This document shows positions 38,484 to 48,119 of a DNA stretch of 64,000 bases, one piece after another. Source of the DNA: Candidatus Lambdaproteobacteria bacterium RIFOXYD2_FULL_56_26 (lineage in GTDB: Bacteria > SAR324 > XYD2-FULL-50-16); the NCBI GenBank assembly GCA_001783715.1, contig MFNF01000046.1:1-64000 (forward strand), given 5' to 3'. Under the pieces are notes generated by a model. The model had not been told where the DNA came from. It made no database searches and saw only the letters and a program-made list of their open reading frames with translations. The first letter of the stretch is position 1. Each line of letters opens with the position of its first letter. Both the position numbers and the translations under genes were made by a program.

Positions 38484-40073
38484 TTACACCTTGAAGGTGG
38501 AAAGTTGCTCCTTCAGGTTTTCGGCCATTTTGTCCAGTTCGTGGACCGTCTGGTCCACCTGCCTGATGGAATTGGCCAGTTCGTTCATGGAAGTGCTGGT
38601 CCCCGAAGCCACCTTGTTGATTTCCCGAGCCAGATTGGAAACTTCTGTGGTGCGCTCCCGTTGTTGCTTGACCTCTGCCGCCATTTCATTGGCCTTCTCT
38701 CCAATCTGGCCCACTTTGTTGATCAACCCTCCGACCACCATGGTTGCATTCATCACCACCATGGCCCCCATGTTCACTTGGGCAAAGGTCATTTCGATCA
38801 ACCGGTTGATCTGCTGGATGGTAATCGCACTCCGGTCAGCCAAAGACTTTACTTCCTTGGCTACCACCGCAAACCCTCGGCCAAACTCCCCAGCCTTGGC
38901 TGCTTCGATGCTGGCGTTGAGGGACAGCAGGTTGGTTTGGGTGCCGATTTTGGCGATGTCTTGGGTGTGTTTGATCACCTGCCCTGTGGACTCGCCGATC
39001 CGGCCCATGGCATCTTGGATGTTCTTGAGTGCTTCCCGGCTCTGGTCGGTGTCGGCCAAGGCGGATTGGGATAGACTTAAAACCTCGCCGGCTTTTTCCT
39101 CCATTCTCTTTCCGCCTTGGTCCAAGGCCGACAGATCGTCACTGGTTCTGTTGATCGCCTGGGCGGACTGCTCGGTCCCACTGTTCACCTCCTTGGCCAC
39201 CCGTTCAATGTTCTCCACCGTAGCTGCCAATTCGGTGGTAGAGCTCGAAAGCGTAAAAGTGTAGGTGGAAATCCCCCGGATGACCTGGGCGAAGGTTGCC
39301 AACAGGTTGGAAAAGGCAGTTTTGGTTTGGGCACATTCGTCTTTGCCTGCAACTTTCAAGATGACGTTGAGGTTCTTGCTGGCTTCCACTTCAACCACCA
39401 CCTTTTTGAGGTCCATCAAAGAGGAGGTGATGTTCCCGGTGATGATGATCCCCACCCCCAAGCTGGCGGCGATGGCCAAAAACGACAGCACCAAGGTCCG
39501 CCAACGGAACTGGTTCATCTGTTCGATCGACTGGTCCATCTGGAGCTGAGCCTCGTTGACCTGATGAACCGTAAAAGGGCCCAGTACCTCAGACAAGGCC
39601 GTAGCGGTCTGGTCAAAATCACCCATGATCTTGTTGCCCCGAGTCGTCCCGCCTTCGATGTATTCATGGGCCATTTTTTGTCCCATCTGGTAATAGGCCT
39701 CTACCCGTTTGGCCAGAATCTCCGTGGCTTCAACCTGCTTTTGGTCGCCAATGGATTCAAAATGGGTGCGGAAGGTTTTGAGCCCGGCCATGAACTCTTC
39801 GTAATTCTTTTTTGCTTCCTCAAAGCCATCGTCCAGACCGTCCTTCCCTTGGGTAGCGGAAATGTCGGTCAACCATTGTTGGATTTGTACGATGTTTTTA
39901 TCCATCGTTTTGGCCAAAATAGCGTTGGGAAAGTTGACCTGCCCCACTTGGTTGATGGAGTTGTACACATCCTCGCCGACCTTGAAGGACCAGAGGCTCA
40001 AACCAGCCAAAATCAGCAACGGCAAGAGCAACACCATCAAAATCTTGTTGCGGATATTCATATCTTTTAACAT
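38484..40073 (-). CDS. Membrane methyl-accepting chemotaxis protein
   Basis: The 529-residue chemoreceptor has an N-terminal membrane helix ([19 protein letters not shown]), a helical periplasmic 4HB-like sensor and a second membrane helix near 195 ([19 protein letters not shown]). The long cytoplasmic coiled coil has the tip [20 protein letters not shown] near 385. It should control CheA, but no che genes are adjacent. AAAGGGG precedes the ATG. It lies upstream of the efflux operon but a separate promoter is likely for that. Confidence 0.93.
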   Translation of the reverse strand: MLKDMNIRNKILMVLLLPLLILAGLSLWSFKVGEDVYNSINQVGQVNFPNAILAKTMDKNIVQIQQWLTDISATQGKDGLDDGFEEAKKNYEEFMAGLKTFRTHFESIGDQKQVEATEILAKRVEAYYQMGQKMAHEYIEGGTTRGNKIMGDFDQTATALSEVLGPFTVHQVNEAQLQMDQSIEQMNQFRWRTLVLSFLAIAASLGVGIIITGNITSSLMDLKKVVVEVEASKNLNVILKVAGKDECAQTKTAFSNLLATFAQVIRGISTYTFTLSSSTTELAATVENIERVAKEVNSGTEQSAQAINRTSDDLSALDQGGKRMEEKAGEVLSLSQSALADTDQSREALKNIQDAMGRIGESTGQVIKHTQDIAKIGTQTNLLSLNASIEAAKAGEFGRGFAVVAKEVKSLADRSAITIQQINRLIEMTFAQVNMGAMVVMNATMVVGGLINKVGQIGEKANEMAAEVKQQRERTTEVSNLAREINKVASGTSTSMNELANSIRQVDQTVHELDKMAENLKEQLSTFKV

Positions 40074-40428
40074 AGTGCCGCCCCTTTAACAGAGTATGAA
40101 GTTCGTTTCATTATGGAGCAAAAGACCGTGATCCTGCAAATCCGAAATCTCATCGGAACTCAAAGGCATGGCCCCCGCTGTTGGTGCAGGCAAGGGCGTT
40201 CAGGATCAACTGTAGTAGTGCCAGAGCGCTTTTATCTCTTTTGTGGCTACAAAATCAAGAAAAACCTAGCTTTGCAACGCTTTTCCCTTCAGGTAGGGAC
40301 CTTGCCCCCAAGGCAAAAAGGAAAATGTCCGGGAGAAGAAAAATTGTTACAACCGGTTACAAAACAACCCTAGGCAATCTTGCCCAGGCACTGTACCCTC
40401 GTTCCATTCAACTTTAGGCAGGTGAAGA
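40074..40428. other. 355-bp divergent region between chemoreceptor and exbB
   Basis: No gene is supported. It has a direct repeat GTTACAA at 40346-40352 and 40356-40362 (10-bp period) and an imperfect hairpin CCTaGGCA/TGCCcAGG at 40369-40388, both upstream of exbB. The remaining sequence shows no clear promoter. Confidence 0.45.
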
Positions 40429-41061
40429 ATGTTTGAAGCAGCTTTGGCGCTTTTTGAACGTGGCGGGGTGATGATGTACCCCTTGTTGGTCTGTTCGATT
40501 TTGGTGGTGACCCTCACCTTGGAACGGATCCTGGTCCTTCGCAATGCCGCCCTTTTGCCTAAGAACGGACTCCAACTTTGGGCCGACTGGTTCGGCTCGG
40601 GCTTAAAGAAGGACCAAGCCCCCAACCCAAATTCGACCGCTCTGGTCAACCAGATCTTGGGCCCCCTCTGTCCCTACTTCCCCATTGAGCTGCCCCGGCT
40701 TGAAGAACGGTTGAGCGACCTTTCAAGGAAGGCCAAAAACCGCCTGGAACGGGGGGTGGTCTATCTGGACACCATCGCCGGGGTAGCACCGCTGTTGGGG
40801 CTACTGGGCACCGTTTTGGGGATGGTAGAGGTTTTTGCCAAGCTTTCCTTGGCCGGAGCCGCCAAGATCGAGGCCCTGTCCTCGGGGATCAGCGAAGCCC
40901 TACTGACCACCGTGGCGGGTCTGTTGATCGGCATTCCCGCATTGGTCGCCGCCAACCTCTTTACCCGGCACATCGAAAACCTGCTTTTGGGGGCGGAAGA
41001 CCAGATCAACGACCTGCTCGACCAGTACCCCGCCCAGATGCTCCGCCATGAAGATCGTTGA
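40429..41061 (+). CDS. exbB: ExbB/TolQ/MotA-type proton channel subunit
   Basis: The 210-residue protein has one N-terminal membrane helix and two later ones. DTIAGVAPLLGLLGTVLGMV and ISEALLTTVAGLLIGIPALVA are the conserved MotA/TolQ/ExbB segments with the pore-lining Thr. With ExbD it turns the proton gradient into force on TonB. It overlaps exbD by 14 bp. Genes for a TonB-dependent receptor are not in the window. Confidence 0.92.
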   Translation: MFEAALALFERGGVMMYPLLVCSILVVTLTLERILVLRNAALLPKNGLQLWADWFGSGLKKDQAPNPNSTALVNQILGPLCPYFPIELPRLEERLSDLSRKAKNRLERGVVYLDTIAGVAPLLGLLGTVLGMVEVFAKLSLAGAAKIEALSSGISEALLTTVAGLLIGIPALVAANLFTRHIENLLLGAEDQINDLLDQYPAQMLRHEDR

Positions 41062-41446
41062 CACCAAAGTCCGCCGGACCCAGATCAACCTGACCTCTCT
41101 GATCGACGTGCTCTTCCTGTTGATCATCTTTTTTGCGGTCAGCACCCGTTTTGGGGAACAGGAAGCGGTGCCCCTGGAACTCCCCAAGGCCAAGACCAGC
41201 CAGCGTCTGGCCCTACAAACCCAACTGGTGGTCACCTTCAAGGACAAGACCCAGCTGTACCTCAACGGCACCCACACCGGCTGGGACCAACTGGACGGCA
41301 CCTTGGAAAACCCGCTGTTTGACCGGGAGAAAAAAGTGGTCCTCAACATTGACACCCAGGTGCCCCACGGGCAGGTGATCGAACTTTTGGACCGGTTGCG
41401 CAGCCACCACTTCGAGAAGGTCGCCTTTGGAACTCAAGCACCGTGA
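41048..41446 (+). CDS. exbD: ExbD/TolR-type protein
   Basis: The 132-residue protein has a single membrane helix with the proton-carrying Asp (LTSLIDVLFLLIIFFAVS near residue 15) and a periplasmic domain ending VIELLDRLRSHHFEKVAFGT. It partners the ExbB-like protein. The ATG lies inside exbB and the stop inside the TonB-like gene (20-bp overlap), so all three are coupled. Confidence 0.92.
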   Translation: MKIVDTKVRRTQINLTSLIDVLFLLIIFFAVSTRFGEQEAVPLELPKAKTSQRLALQTQLVVTFKDKTQLYLNGTHTGWDQLDGTLENPLFDREKKVVLNIDTQVPHGQVIELLDRLRSHHFEKVAFGTQAP

Positions 41447-42194
41447 CCTTTGGACCATCGGCTTCGCCTTCCTGCTCGCCTTGACCCTGCACTTGGCGAG
41501 CCTGCCGGGGGTTGGAGGCTGGGTCTTGGGCATGTTTGCCCCCCAAAGCGCCGAGCCGCCTTTGGAACTTGAGCTTTCCGAGGCCCTGCCCAAGCCCGTA
41601 ATCCCCAAGTTTCCCGCCCCCAAGGAGAAGGAAAACCCGCTGCCGGACCGGGAAAAGGAACTGACCGAGGCCCCCGACAAGATCAATGCCAACGCCAGAA
41701 ACAGCAGCCCCACCGGAGGAACGGAAGAGGAAGGGATTCGCCAATCCTTAAGCCGCCAAAAAGGCCTCGCCGAGGTCAAAGAGCAGATGAAGGAAAAAGG
41801 CCTCCAATCGACCGGGGAAGAGGGCCTGGACTACATGATCAACAACTACCAATGGAACTACAAGCGGTTCATGGAAAACTGGGCGGTCGCCCTGTCCAAG
41901 CGCTGGTTGGCTCCGGCGGACTATTTGCAGGGACAGGTCCCGGCCGGGGGCTCGGTGTGGGTCAAGATCACCCTCAAAAAGGACGGCACCCTGGAGTCCT
42001 ACGAGGTGCTGGAACACAACGTCAGCGAAGACATGGCCTTGATGGTGGTGTACGCCGTCATGGGGGTCCGCAGCCGCCCGGCGTTGCCCGACAGTTTTCC
42101 CGAAGACAAGCTGGTTGCCTACTGGCGTTTTGTCTATCCGCCCTTTGAGAAGTTGAAGGCGATGATCGAAGCCGAAAAAAACCGAGGCCAATGA
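41427..42194 (+). CDS. tonB: TonB-like energy transducer
   Basis: The TTG start lies inside exbD, giving 255 residues. One N-terminal membrane helix (IGFAFLLALTLHLASL) is followed by a Pro/Lys/Glu spacer (VIPKFPAPKEKENPLPD). The C-terminal domain (GSVWVKITLKKDGTLESYEV, then SRPALPDSFPEDKL) is like the TonB/TolA C-terminal fold. It spans the periplasm to reach outer membrane proteins. Either TonB or a TolA-like role is possible. Its stop overlaps the next gene (ATGA). Confidence 0.85.
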   Translation: MELKHRDLWTIGFAFLLALTLHLASLPGVGGWVLGMFAPQSAEPPLELELSEALPKPVIPKFPAPKEKENPLPDREKELTEAPDKINANARNSSPTGGTEEEGIRQSLSRQKGLAEVKEQMKEKGLQSTGEEGLDYMINNYQWNYKRFMENWAVALSKRWLAPADYLQGQVPAGGSVWVKITLKKDGTLESYEVLEHNVSEDMALMVVYAVMGVRSRPALPDSFPEDKLVAYWRFVYPPFEKLKAMIEAEKNRGQ

Positions 42195-43330
42195 ACTTTG
42201 AAATAACGGTGGACCGGTGGGCTTGGCCGGGGTTGGGGATGGGGTACTACCAAGGAAAGGCCACATTTTTGGCGGCGGTGCTGCCGGGGGAACGGGTCCT
42301 GGCCCAGACCGTCAAGGCCGGGAAAAACCACCTGGAAGCCCGTCTGGTCGAGGTCCTAGAACCCAGTCCCGCCCGGATACCCTCCCCTTGCCCACATTTT
42401 CCCGATTGCGGCGGTTGTGGATTGTTGCACTTGTCTTACGAAGACCAGTTGGTCCTCAAGGAGCAACAGCTGAACGAAATCGCCCAACGGGCGGGGCTCA
42501 AAGTCACCGCCGGTTTTACCCCCAGCCCCCAGCCTTGGGGCTACCGACACAAGGCCAACCTCAAGTCCGGCGGCGGCAAGCTGGGGCTCAACCGGTACCG
42601 GAGCGCCCAAGTTTTGGCGGTCCCCGAATGCAAGGTTTTCAGCGCCGGACTCAAACAAGCCTTCTCCGGGCTTGAGCCCAACCGAGAGGCAGACTTGGCA
42701 GCCCTGGAATCCCAAGACACCGGTCAGGTGGCCCTGGTTTGGTTGGAAAAAAACCGCCAGCAACCTTTGTCCGGTTTTGGCCAGCAGGTCTTTGAAGACT
42801 ACGGCCAAGGCAGGTTGGAGCTCACGGCGGCGGGCTTTGCCCAGTCAAATCCGGCGGTGACCCGGTTGATCCTGGCCGACCTGCTTTCGGCGGCCCGTGG
42901 GTACGGACGGATCGCCGAACATTACGCCGGAGCCGGAACCCTCAGCCTGGGTCTGGCCTTGGGGGCCGAACAGTATTTTGGCTACGAGACCCACAAAAAG
43001 GCGGTGGAGCTGGGCAACCGGAACCTCAAGGCCCATGGAGTCCAAAGCGGCCAAATTCGAGAAAGCAACGCCGAAGCGGCCCTGCTGCCCGATTCGGCCC
43101 AGCTCTTGGTGGTGGACCCGCCCCGGGCCGGAATGGCCTCAGCCCTGATCAACAAGGCGATCCATTCCAAGCTTGAGGCGGTCCTGTACCTCAGTTGCGA
43201 CCCGATGACCCAAGCCAGGGATCTGGCCCGGTTGGTCCAAGAAGGGGGGTTTGGGTTGGTTTGGCTCAAAGGCTACGACATGTATGCCCAAACCGGGCAC
43301 CAGGAAGCCTTGGCGCTGTTGGTCCGTTGA
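42191..43330 (+). CDS. RlmD/TrmA-family 5-methyluridine RNA methyltransferase
   Basis: The 379-residue protein begins with a TRAM-like beta domain. A 4Fe-4S cluster motif follows (CPHFPDCGGCGLLHL near 68), then the Rossmann core (EHYAGAGTLSLGLALGAE) and DPPRAGM. The catalytic Cys is in YLSCDPMTQARDL. It would methylate C5 of a uridine in 23S rRNA or tRNA; which one is not visible. It is joined to tonB by ATGA although the functions seem unrelated. Confidence 0.92.
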   Translation: MNFEITVDRWAWPGLGMGYYQGKATFLAAVLPGERVLAQTVKAGKNHLEARLVEVLEPSPARIPSPCPHFPDCGGCGLLHLSYEDQLVLKEQQLNEIAQRAGLKVTAGFTPSPQPWGYRHKANLKSGGGKLGLNRYRSAQVLAVPECKVFSAGLKQAFSGLEPNREADLAALESQDTGQVALVWLEKNRQQPLSGFGQQVFEDYGQGRLELTAAGFAQSNPAVTRLILADLLSAARGYGRIAEHYAGAGTLSLGLALGAEQYFGYETHKKAVELGNRNLKAHGVQSGQIRESNAEAALLPDSAQLLVVDPPRAGMASALINKAIHSKLEAVLYLSCDPMTQARDLARLVQEGGFGLVWLKGYDMYAQTGHQEALALLVR

Positions 43331-43345
43331 AGGCACCGGCCTTCA
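43328..43345. terminator. Palindrome linking two convergent stop codons
   Basis: TGAAGGC (43328-43334) and GCCTTCA (43339-43345) form a perfect stem with a 4-nt loop. The outer triplets are the TGA stops of the methyltransferase and of the CheY-like gene. There is no T-run, so termination is only probable. Confidence 0.4.
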
Positions 43346-43765
43346 GAAATCCGGGACCGGAGGACGGTTTTTCCGTTGGTCCCGAAACTCAAAGATCCGG
43401 TCGATCTTTTCCTTGAGTTTGGCGGCATCGTAGGGTTTGGTCATGTAGCTGTCCGCCCCGGCCTTGATGGCTCCCAGCAGTTGGTCCGGTTCCTCTTCGG
43501 CGGTCACCAACAAGACCGGCAGCTTGGCGAACCGGTCACTTTCCCGGAGCCTTCCGAGCAGTTCGAGGCCGCTCATCTTGGGCATGGACCAATCGATCAC
43601 CGCCAAGTCGAAGGGTGCGGCGGCCAGCTTCTCCAGGGCCTCAAAGCCGTCTTCCACCACTTCCACGTCATAACCCAAGTTACGAAAAAGTTTTCTGGCC
43701 AAAAGACGGATCCCCAAAGAGTCGTCCACCACCAGCACCTTAATCCCAGCCCCCGAAACCGCCAT
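43343..43765 (-). CDS. CheY-like response regulator
   Basis: The ATG at 43765 (MAVSGAG) follows AAAGGA; an earlier in-frame ATG at 43807 is less well placed. The 140-residue receiver has VLVVDDSLGIR, the Asp in AVIDWSMPKMSG and Lys in YMTKPYD. It has no output domain. It is divergent from the CheA-like kinase gene, with about 90 bp between the starts, and may be its target. Confidence 0.9.
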   Translation of the reverse strand: MAVSGAGIKVLVVDDSLGIRLLARKLFRNLGYDVEVVEDGFEALEKLAAAPFDLAVIDWSMPKMSGLELLGRLRESDRFAKLPVLLVTAEEEPDQLLGAIKAGADSYMTKPYDAAKLKEKIDRIFEFRDQRKNRPPVPDF

Positions 43766-43853
43766 ACCGTTCCTTTGTGCGTTGAAATCCCGCTCGGCTT
43801 TTGTCATGCTGCGGGTAAAGATTCTTGGAAACGGTTCAGCCTAACTCTTGGGG

Positions 43854-46031
43854 ATGATCCTGCCAAGTCACATCCAACGGACCCTTGTGGAAATGGAACC
43901 TGCCTCCCCCCTGTCCTTGGCGGACCTGCTGGCGCTGTTGCAGGCGCAACTTGCGGCCCCGGATGGGTCCAAACTGCCCCTGGACCAGCAAATCTCCTTG
44001 TCCCAGGCCCTCTGGCCCGCAATGGAAGCCCTAGAACAGGCTCGGGCAGAGCAGGGGGACAAGGCCTTTGCCCTGGGCCAGAACTTGGCCCAGGAACGGA
44101 CCTCCTTTTTTAACGCCCCGCAACCCCAGACCCCCGAGGTCCTAGCCCAAACCTTGGCGGACCGGCTGGCCAACTGGGGTTCCTTGCCGGTCCTGGCTTC
44201 CCTCTCCCCTTGGGACTCCCACCTGCTCTTGGGGCTCGCCCAAGAGCTCGAGTTGGCTCCGGGCCAGCCCTTTTTGGAAGAAGGCAAATCGGTCACCGGC
44301 CTCTATCTGGTTTCTGTCCCGGTGGAGGTTTGTTATCAGGGGATTCCGTTGCCCTTGGCCATGACCGGCGGTTTGTTTGGCCAAGAGGCGGTTTTTTCCG
44401 CCCAGTTTGTGGCCCCCTTGAGCTACAAGGTAGGGGCCGCCGCTACGGCCTTGTATATCCCCCAAGAGCGGCTCCGGGAGGCCTTGTCCTGGAATCCGGG
44501 GCTGGAGCTTTGGCTGCTTGCCCAGCGGTTTTTCCGCTCGACCCAGACGCTAAACCGTTTGGCCCAGGAGTACCAAAAGGTCAACCGGGAATCCAGGTTG
44601 ACCCAAGAGATTTTGGACAACACCGGGCAGGCCAGCTTTTCGATTGATGCCAAGGGGGAGATCGGCACCAACTACTCTACCGCTGCCGCCCAATATTTGG
44701 GTGAACCCAACCCGACCGGCCTGCCCTTTGCCGACCTGATCCTGCGGGACGACAAAAAGGCGCTGCGGTCCTACTACCGGGCCTTGAACTTGATTTTTGC
44801 GGGCAACCAGTTTGACCCCAAGGTGGTGTTGGACCTCTTGCCCAAACAGGTGCACCTCCAAGACCGGGTCTTTGCGCTCCATTATTATTTTGCCGAAGAC
44901 AAGCTGGGCTTTGTGACCTCGGTTTACGTCCGCATGAAGGACCTGACCGAAGAGATCAACCAGGCCAAGCTGGCCCAAGAGACCAAGGACAAGGAACGGG
45001 AAGAAAAGGAGATCGAAGAAAAGATCCGCAGCAACATCGCCAGCTTCCTGGGCCTTCTGGAGATGATCGACAAAAACCAAGCCAACCTGGAGCGGTTTTT
45101 CCTGGAAACGGTCAACCAAAAGTACCAAGCCAACCCCCAGGACCTTCGAGGTTTGCTCAAGGAACTGCACAGCATCAAGGGGCTGTGCAGCCAATTTGGG
45201 CTCCAGGGACTCAAACATGCGTCCCACGCAACCGAGAGTGCCTTGCTCGCCCTGGGCCAAGGGAAGATCGAACAATTTGCTCCAGCCTACAAGGAACTCA
45301 AGAGCCATTACAAACACGCTCACATCCTGCTCGAAAGCCTTGGGGAAGGGATCGTGTCGGTTCTGATGGGGGTTACCTTCACCAAGCCAGACTTTTTGGC
45401 CCTCAAACAAGCGGTGTTTGCCCAAGATTGGCCGACCGCCCAAGCGCTGGTCTCCGCCAAGGGCCAAATTCCCGCTTCGTCTCTGGCCGAGAATTGGGAG
45501 GACGACCTGCTCAACCTGGGCATGAGTCTGGGCAAGGAGGTTGATTTTGAATTGGTTTGCCCCGAGGACCTGACCTTGCCTTTGGAAATGGTCCGTACCC
45601 TCAACTTTGAACTGCGCCATGTTTACCGCAACGCCATCGACCACGGGCTCGAAACCCCCGAAGTCCGCAAGGCGGCCGGGAAAAGGAGTGCCGGGAAGGT
45701 GCGGTTGACCTTGGGGTCCGAAAACGGTCAACTGTCGATTGCCGTTGAAGACGATGGGGCCGGGATCGCTTGGGAGCGGATCCTCCAAAAGGCCCGGTCC
45801 AACCCCAACCTGGACCAAACCCAGATCGAAGCCTGGGTTGCTCAGAACCAGGCCTGGAGAATCCTCTTTTTACCGGGGTTTTCCTCCCAAGAGCAACTGA
45901 CGGAACTCTCGGGCCGAGGGGTGGGGATGGATGCCGTGGCTTCGGCCATTGAAGGGCTGGGGGGCAGCTATTCCCTGGAAAGCACCTTGGGAGCCGGGTC
46001 CAAGTTCAAGTTCCTGGTGCCGCTGTCTTAA
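43854..46031 (+). CDS. Unusual CheA-like kinase with cNMP-binding, PAS-like and Hpt domains
   Basis: The 725-residue soluble protein starts with a helical region. A cyclic-nucleotide-binding-like barrel lies at about 110-215 (QPFLEEGKSVTGLYLVSV, then GGLFGQEAVFS). A PAS-like domain follows near 260-370, then a coiled coil. The Hpt helix has His in LLKELHSIKGLC near 438. A CheA-type ATP domain follows (LRHVYRNAIDHGLETP near 585, VEDDGAGI, SGRGVGMDAV). No P5/CheW-binding domain is seen. It could signal from cNMP levels to the divergent CheY. The start could be TTG 43848. Confidence 0.85.
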   Translation: MILPSHIQRTLVEMEPASPLSLADLLALLQAQLAAPDGSKLPLDQQISLSQALWPAMEALEQARAEQGDKAFALGQNLAQERTSFFNAPQPQTPEVLAQTLADRLANWGSLPVLASLSPWDSHLLLGLAQELELAPGQPFLEEGKSVTGLYLVSVPVEVCYQGIPLPLAMTGGLFGQEAVFSAQFVAPLSYKVGAAATALYIPQERLREALSWNPGLELWLLAQRFFRSTQTLNRLAQEYQKVNRESRLTQEILDNTGQASFSIDAKGEIGTNYSTAAAQYLGEPNPTGLPFADLILRDDKKALRSYYRALNLIFAGNQFDPKVVLDLLPKQVHLQDRVFALHYYFAEDKLGFVTSVYVRMKDLTEEINQAKLAQETKDKEREEKEIEEKIRSNIASFLGLLEMIDKNQANLERFFLETVNQKYQANPQDLRGLLKELHSIKGLCSQFGLQGLKHASHATESALLALGQGKIEQFAPAYKELKSHYKHAHILLESLGEGIVSVLMGVTFTKPDFLALKQAVFAQDWPTAQALVSAKGQIPASSLAENWEDDLLNLGMSLGKEVDFELVCPEDLTLPLEMVRTLNFELRHVYRNAIDHGLETPEVRKAAGKRSAGKVRLTLGSENGQLSIAVEDDGAGIAWERILQKARSNPNLDQTQIEAWVAQNQAWRILFLPGFSSQEQLTELSGRGVGMDAVASAIEGLGGSYSLESTLGAGSKFKFLVPLS

Positions 46032-46109
46032 AAACCAACAGATTTTATCGGAGGAGCAACTCGCAAGAGGGAGCAGCTTCACTCTACTCCCATGGGTTGG
46101 ACCGGCTGC

Positions 46110-47423
46110 CTAGCTGGCTTTGAGGCTTAAAAACTGTTCCAATGCGTCTTCACCCAAAATCTCAATCGGGTCGAGCTCCTTGGCGATTTTTAGGCTGGTT
46201 TCCAGGCTCAAGTCCAAGACCTTGCTTTGGCCCAACCGGTTCCCGGAAGCATCGGTGAGCAACACCACCAACGGGCGCTCCAAGTCCCCTTCAGGCACGT
46301 TCATCACAAAGGCCTGGGACTGGTCGGAAAGCTGGACCAAAGAACCAACCGGGTAAAGACCCAACACCCGGGAGAAATCCTCCCAAGCCACTTCGTCGAA
46401 CTCGACCCCCACCAATGCGTCCAAGTACCGCATCGCCGCAGGAGCGGTCCAGGACTTTTTGTAGGGCCTTCTACCGGTCAGGGCTTGGAAAACGTCGATG
46501 ATCGCCAAGAGCTTGGCTTCGTAACAAACCTGCTCGTAAGCCAAATTTTTGGGATAGCTGGAGAAGATCGCCGTATCCACCTTCACATGGTGCATCCAAC
46601 CCATTTCCACCGCCACCTTGGGCAAACCCATCTGTTCGAGCAGTTCCCGGCTTTTGTCCGGGTGACTGCGGAGCAGCCTAATCTGGGGGCTGTCCTTTTC
46701 AAAGGCTTCGGGGCTTTCCAAGATTTCCTTGGAGATTGAAGACTTGCCTACGTCGTGCAGCAAGGCCGCCAGCAGGGCTTCTTGGAGATTTTTAAAGGCG
46801 CTGATCCGACCGGACCGTTCACAAATCTTCTGGTAGGTCCCCGCAAAGATCGCCCCCACGTCCACACAATGGCCATAGGTCTGGTCACTCTGTTTGAGGG
46901 TCGCCAAGGCCGACATGGCATCCATGTAGCTGTTTTCAACGATCTGCTCGACCAGCTTTTCGACCGCCTTGATGTCCCCCTTGCCCTGGGCGAGGCCGTC
47001 CATCAGGCTTTCGATCGCCACTGCCGCATGGTTTCTGACCTTGGCTCCGGCTTTGGCTTTTTCCACCAACTGGTTTGCTTCGGCGACCTTTTGCACCCGG
47101 TCCAACTTGGAGGCCGCCGGGAGGACCATAAAACGGTTGAAATTTTCTTTGGCCAACTCGCTCAACAGCCGATCATTGACATTGACCAAGTGCCCCAACG
47201 CCGCAGGAAAGCCGAATACCCGCAATACCAAGTCCGTTTCGGCCAATTCGTTGACTGAACATTCCCGTTCTTTTCCGCTACGAGAGATCAGGACCTTGGT
47301 TCCCGAAAAGTTGTGTTTCACCCATTCCAGCTTGTGGGCATCCAAGGGGCCAAACTTTTCATCCAGTCCCAGATAGGCCCGGATGGTCATGCCGGGGGTC
47401 AATTGACCAAGGGTCAGTTCCAA
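46110..47423 (-). CDS. HD-GYP-type protein with an altered GYP motif
   Basis: The 437-residue protein has the HD pair in LLAALLHDVGKSSI near 220 and HPDKSRELL. The next block reads MHHVKVDTAIFSSYP, where active HD-GYP enzymes have HHExxDGxGYP. The Glu and the GYP glycine are lost. Activity against c-di-GMP is therefore uncertain. An N-terminal domain of about 150 residues precedes it. A TTG start is used. It converges with the CheA-like gene. Confidence 0.85.
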   Translation of the reverse strand: MELTLGQLTPGMTIRAYLGLDEKFGPLDAHKLEWVKHNFSGTKVLISRSGKERECSVNELAETDLVLRVFGFPAALGHLVNVNDRLLSELAKENFNRFMVLPAASKLDRVQKVAEANQLVEKAKAGAKVRNHAAVAIESLMDGLAQGKGDIKAVEKLVEQIVENSYMDAMSALATLKQSDQTYGHCVDVGAIFAGTYQKICERSGRISAFKNLQEALLAALLHDVGKSSISKEILESPEAFEKDSPQIRLLRSHPDKSRELLEQMGLPKVAVEMGWMHHVKVDTAIFSSYPKNLAYEQVCYEAKLLAIIDVFQALTGRRPYKKSWTAPAAMRYLDALVGVEFDEVAWEDFSRVLGLYPVGSLVQLSDQSQAFVMNVPEGDLERPLVVLLTDASGNRLGQSKVLDLSLETSLKIAKELDPIEILGEDALEQFLSLKAS

Positions 47424-47696
47424 AGAGATGCCACCACAAAGGTTGATATTGGTTGTTTAGGTCTCCAACACTATCTCTTAGAAGCTACCAATGCAAGGGA
47501 TTCTGCCTAGAAAATGTAAGCTAAACCACTGGGCCTGGACGGGAATTTTCCCTAAGTAAGAATTCCATTTTTTCACCCCACATTCGTTCCCAGTCAGGGG
47601 GAAAGACTTTTTACCACCTCCTGACCAAAACCAACCTTTGAGTCCCCCCGGACTGTCATCTTGTGTCCATCAACCCAATGCCCCTTAGGAGGTCCC

Positions 47697-48041
47697 ATGT
47701 TCGACCCACACACTTTACACCTTGCAGCCCGGATCGGTCACTACCTGCATTGGAAAAGAGGAGGAAAGGCCCAGGAGTTTTTGGTCCGGTTGGAGGCCTT
47801 TTTTTCGCCAATCTATCGAGGCGGGGATTTTAAGGAACAACTGAAGTACTTGGTGCACCCCGCCGAGCCCAGGCCGCTGGACGAAGGGCTGTTCCAGGAG
47901 ATCCGCAAGCGGTTTAACCCCTTCCAAATAAACCAACTGCTCTTTTTTTTGGACCAGATCACCCACCGCCAAGAGCCACAACCCCTAGAAGAGCTGGTCT
48001 ATCTGAGGGATCTGTATGAAAAGTTGCTGGTAGAAGGCTAG
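47697..48041 (+). CDS. Small hypothetical protein
   Basis: The ATG at 47697 follows TAGGAGGT closely, giving 114 residues. It is helical and soluble, rich in Leu, Phe and Gln, without Cys pairs or a signal peptide. KRFNPFQINQLLFFLDQITH near 74 is distinctive. I do not recognise a family. It stands alone upstream of mgtC. Confidence 0.65.
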   Translation: MFDPHTLHLAARIGHYLHWKRGGKAQEFLVRLEAFFSPIYRGGDFKEQLKYLVHPAEPRPLDEGLFQEIRKRFNPFQINQLLFFLDQITHRQEPQPLEELVYLRDLYEKLLVEG

Positions 48042-48077
48042 CCCTTGGGCCTACAAAGTCCCTTTCCTTAAATGGAG

Positions 48078-48116
48078 CTTGGGGGTAAAGTGATTTAACA
48101 ACCCTTTACCCCCAAG
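48078..48116. promoter_or_regulatory. Perfect 13-bp inverted repeat 3 nt before the mgtC start
   Basis: CTTGGGGGTAAAG (48078-48090) and CTTTACCCCCAAG (48104-48116) are exact reverse complements with a 13-nt loop. The ATG of mgtC is at 48120 and no Shine-Dalgarno lies outside the stem. In RNA it would hide the ribosome entry region; in DNA it could be an operator. No T-run follows, so a terminator for the upstream gene is less likely. Confidence 0.6.
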
Positions 48117-48119
48117 TAC

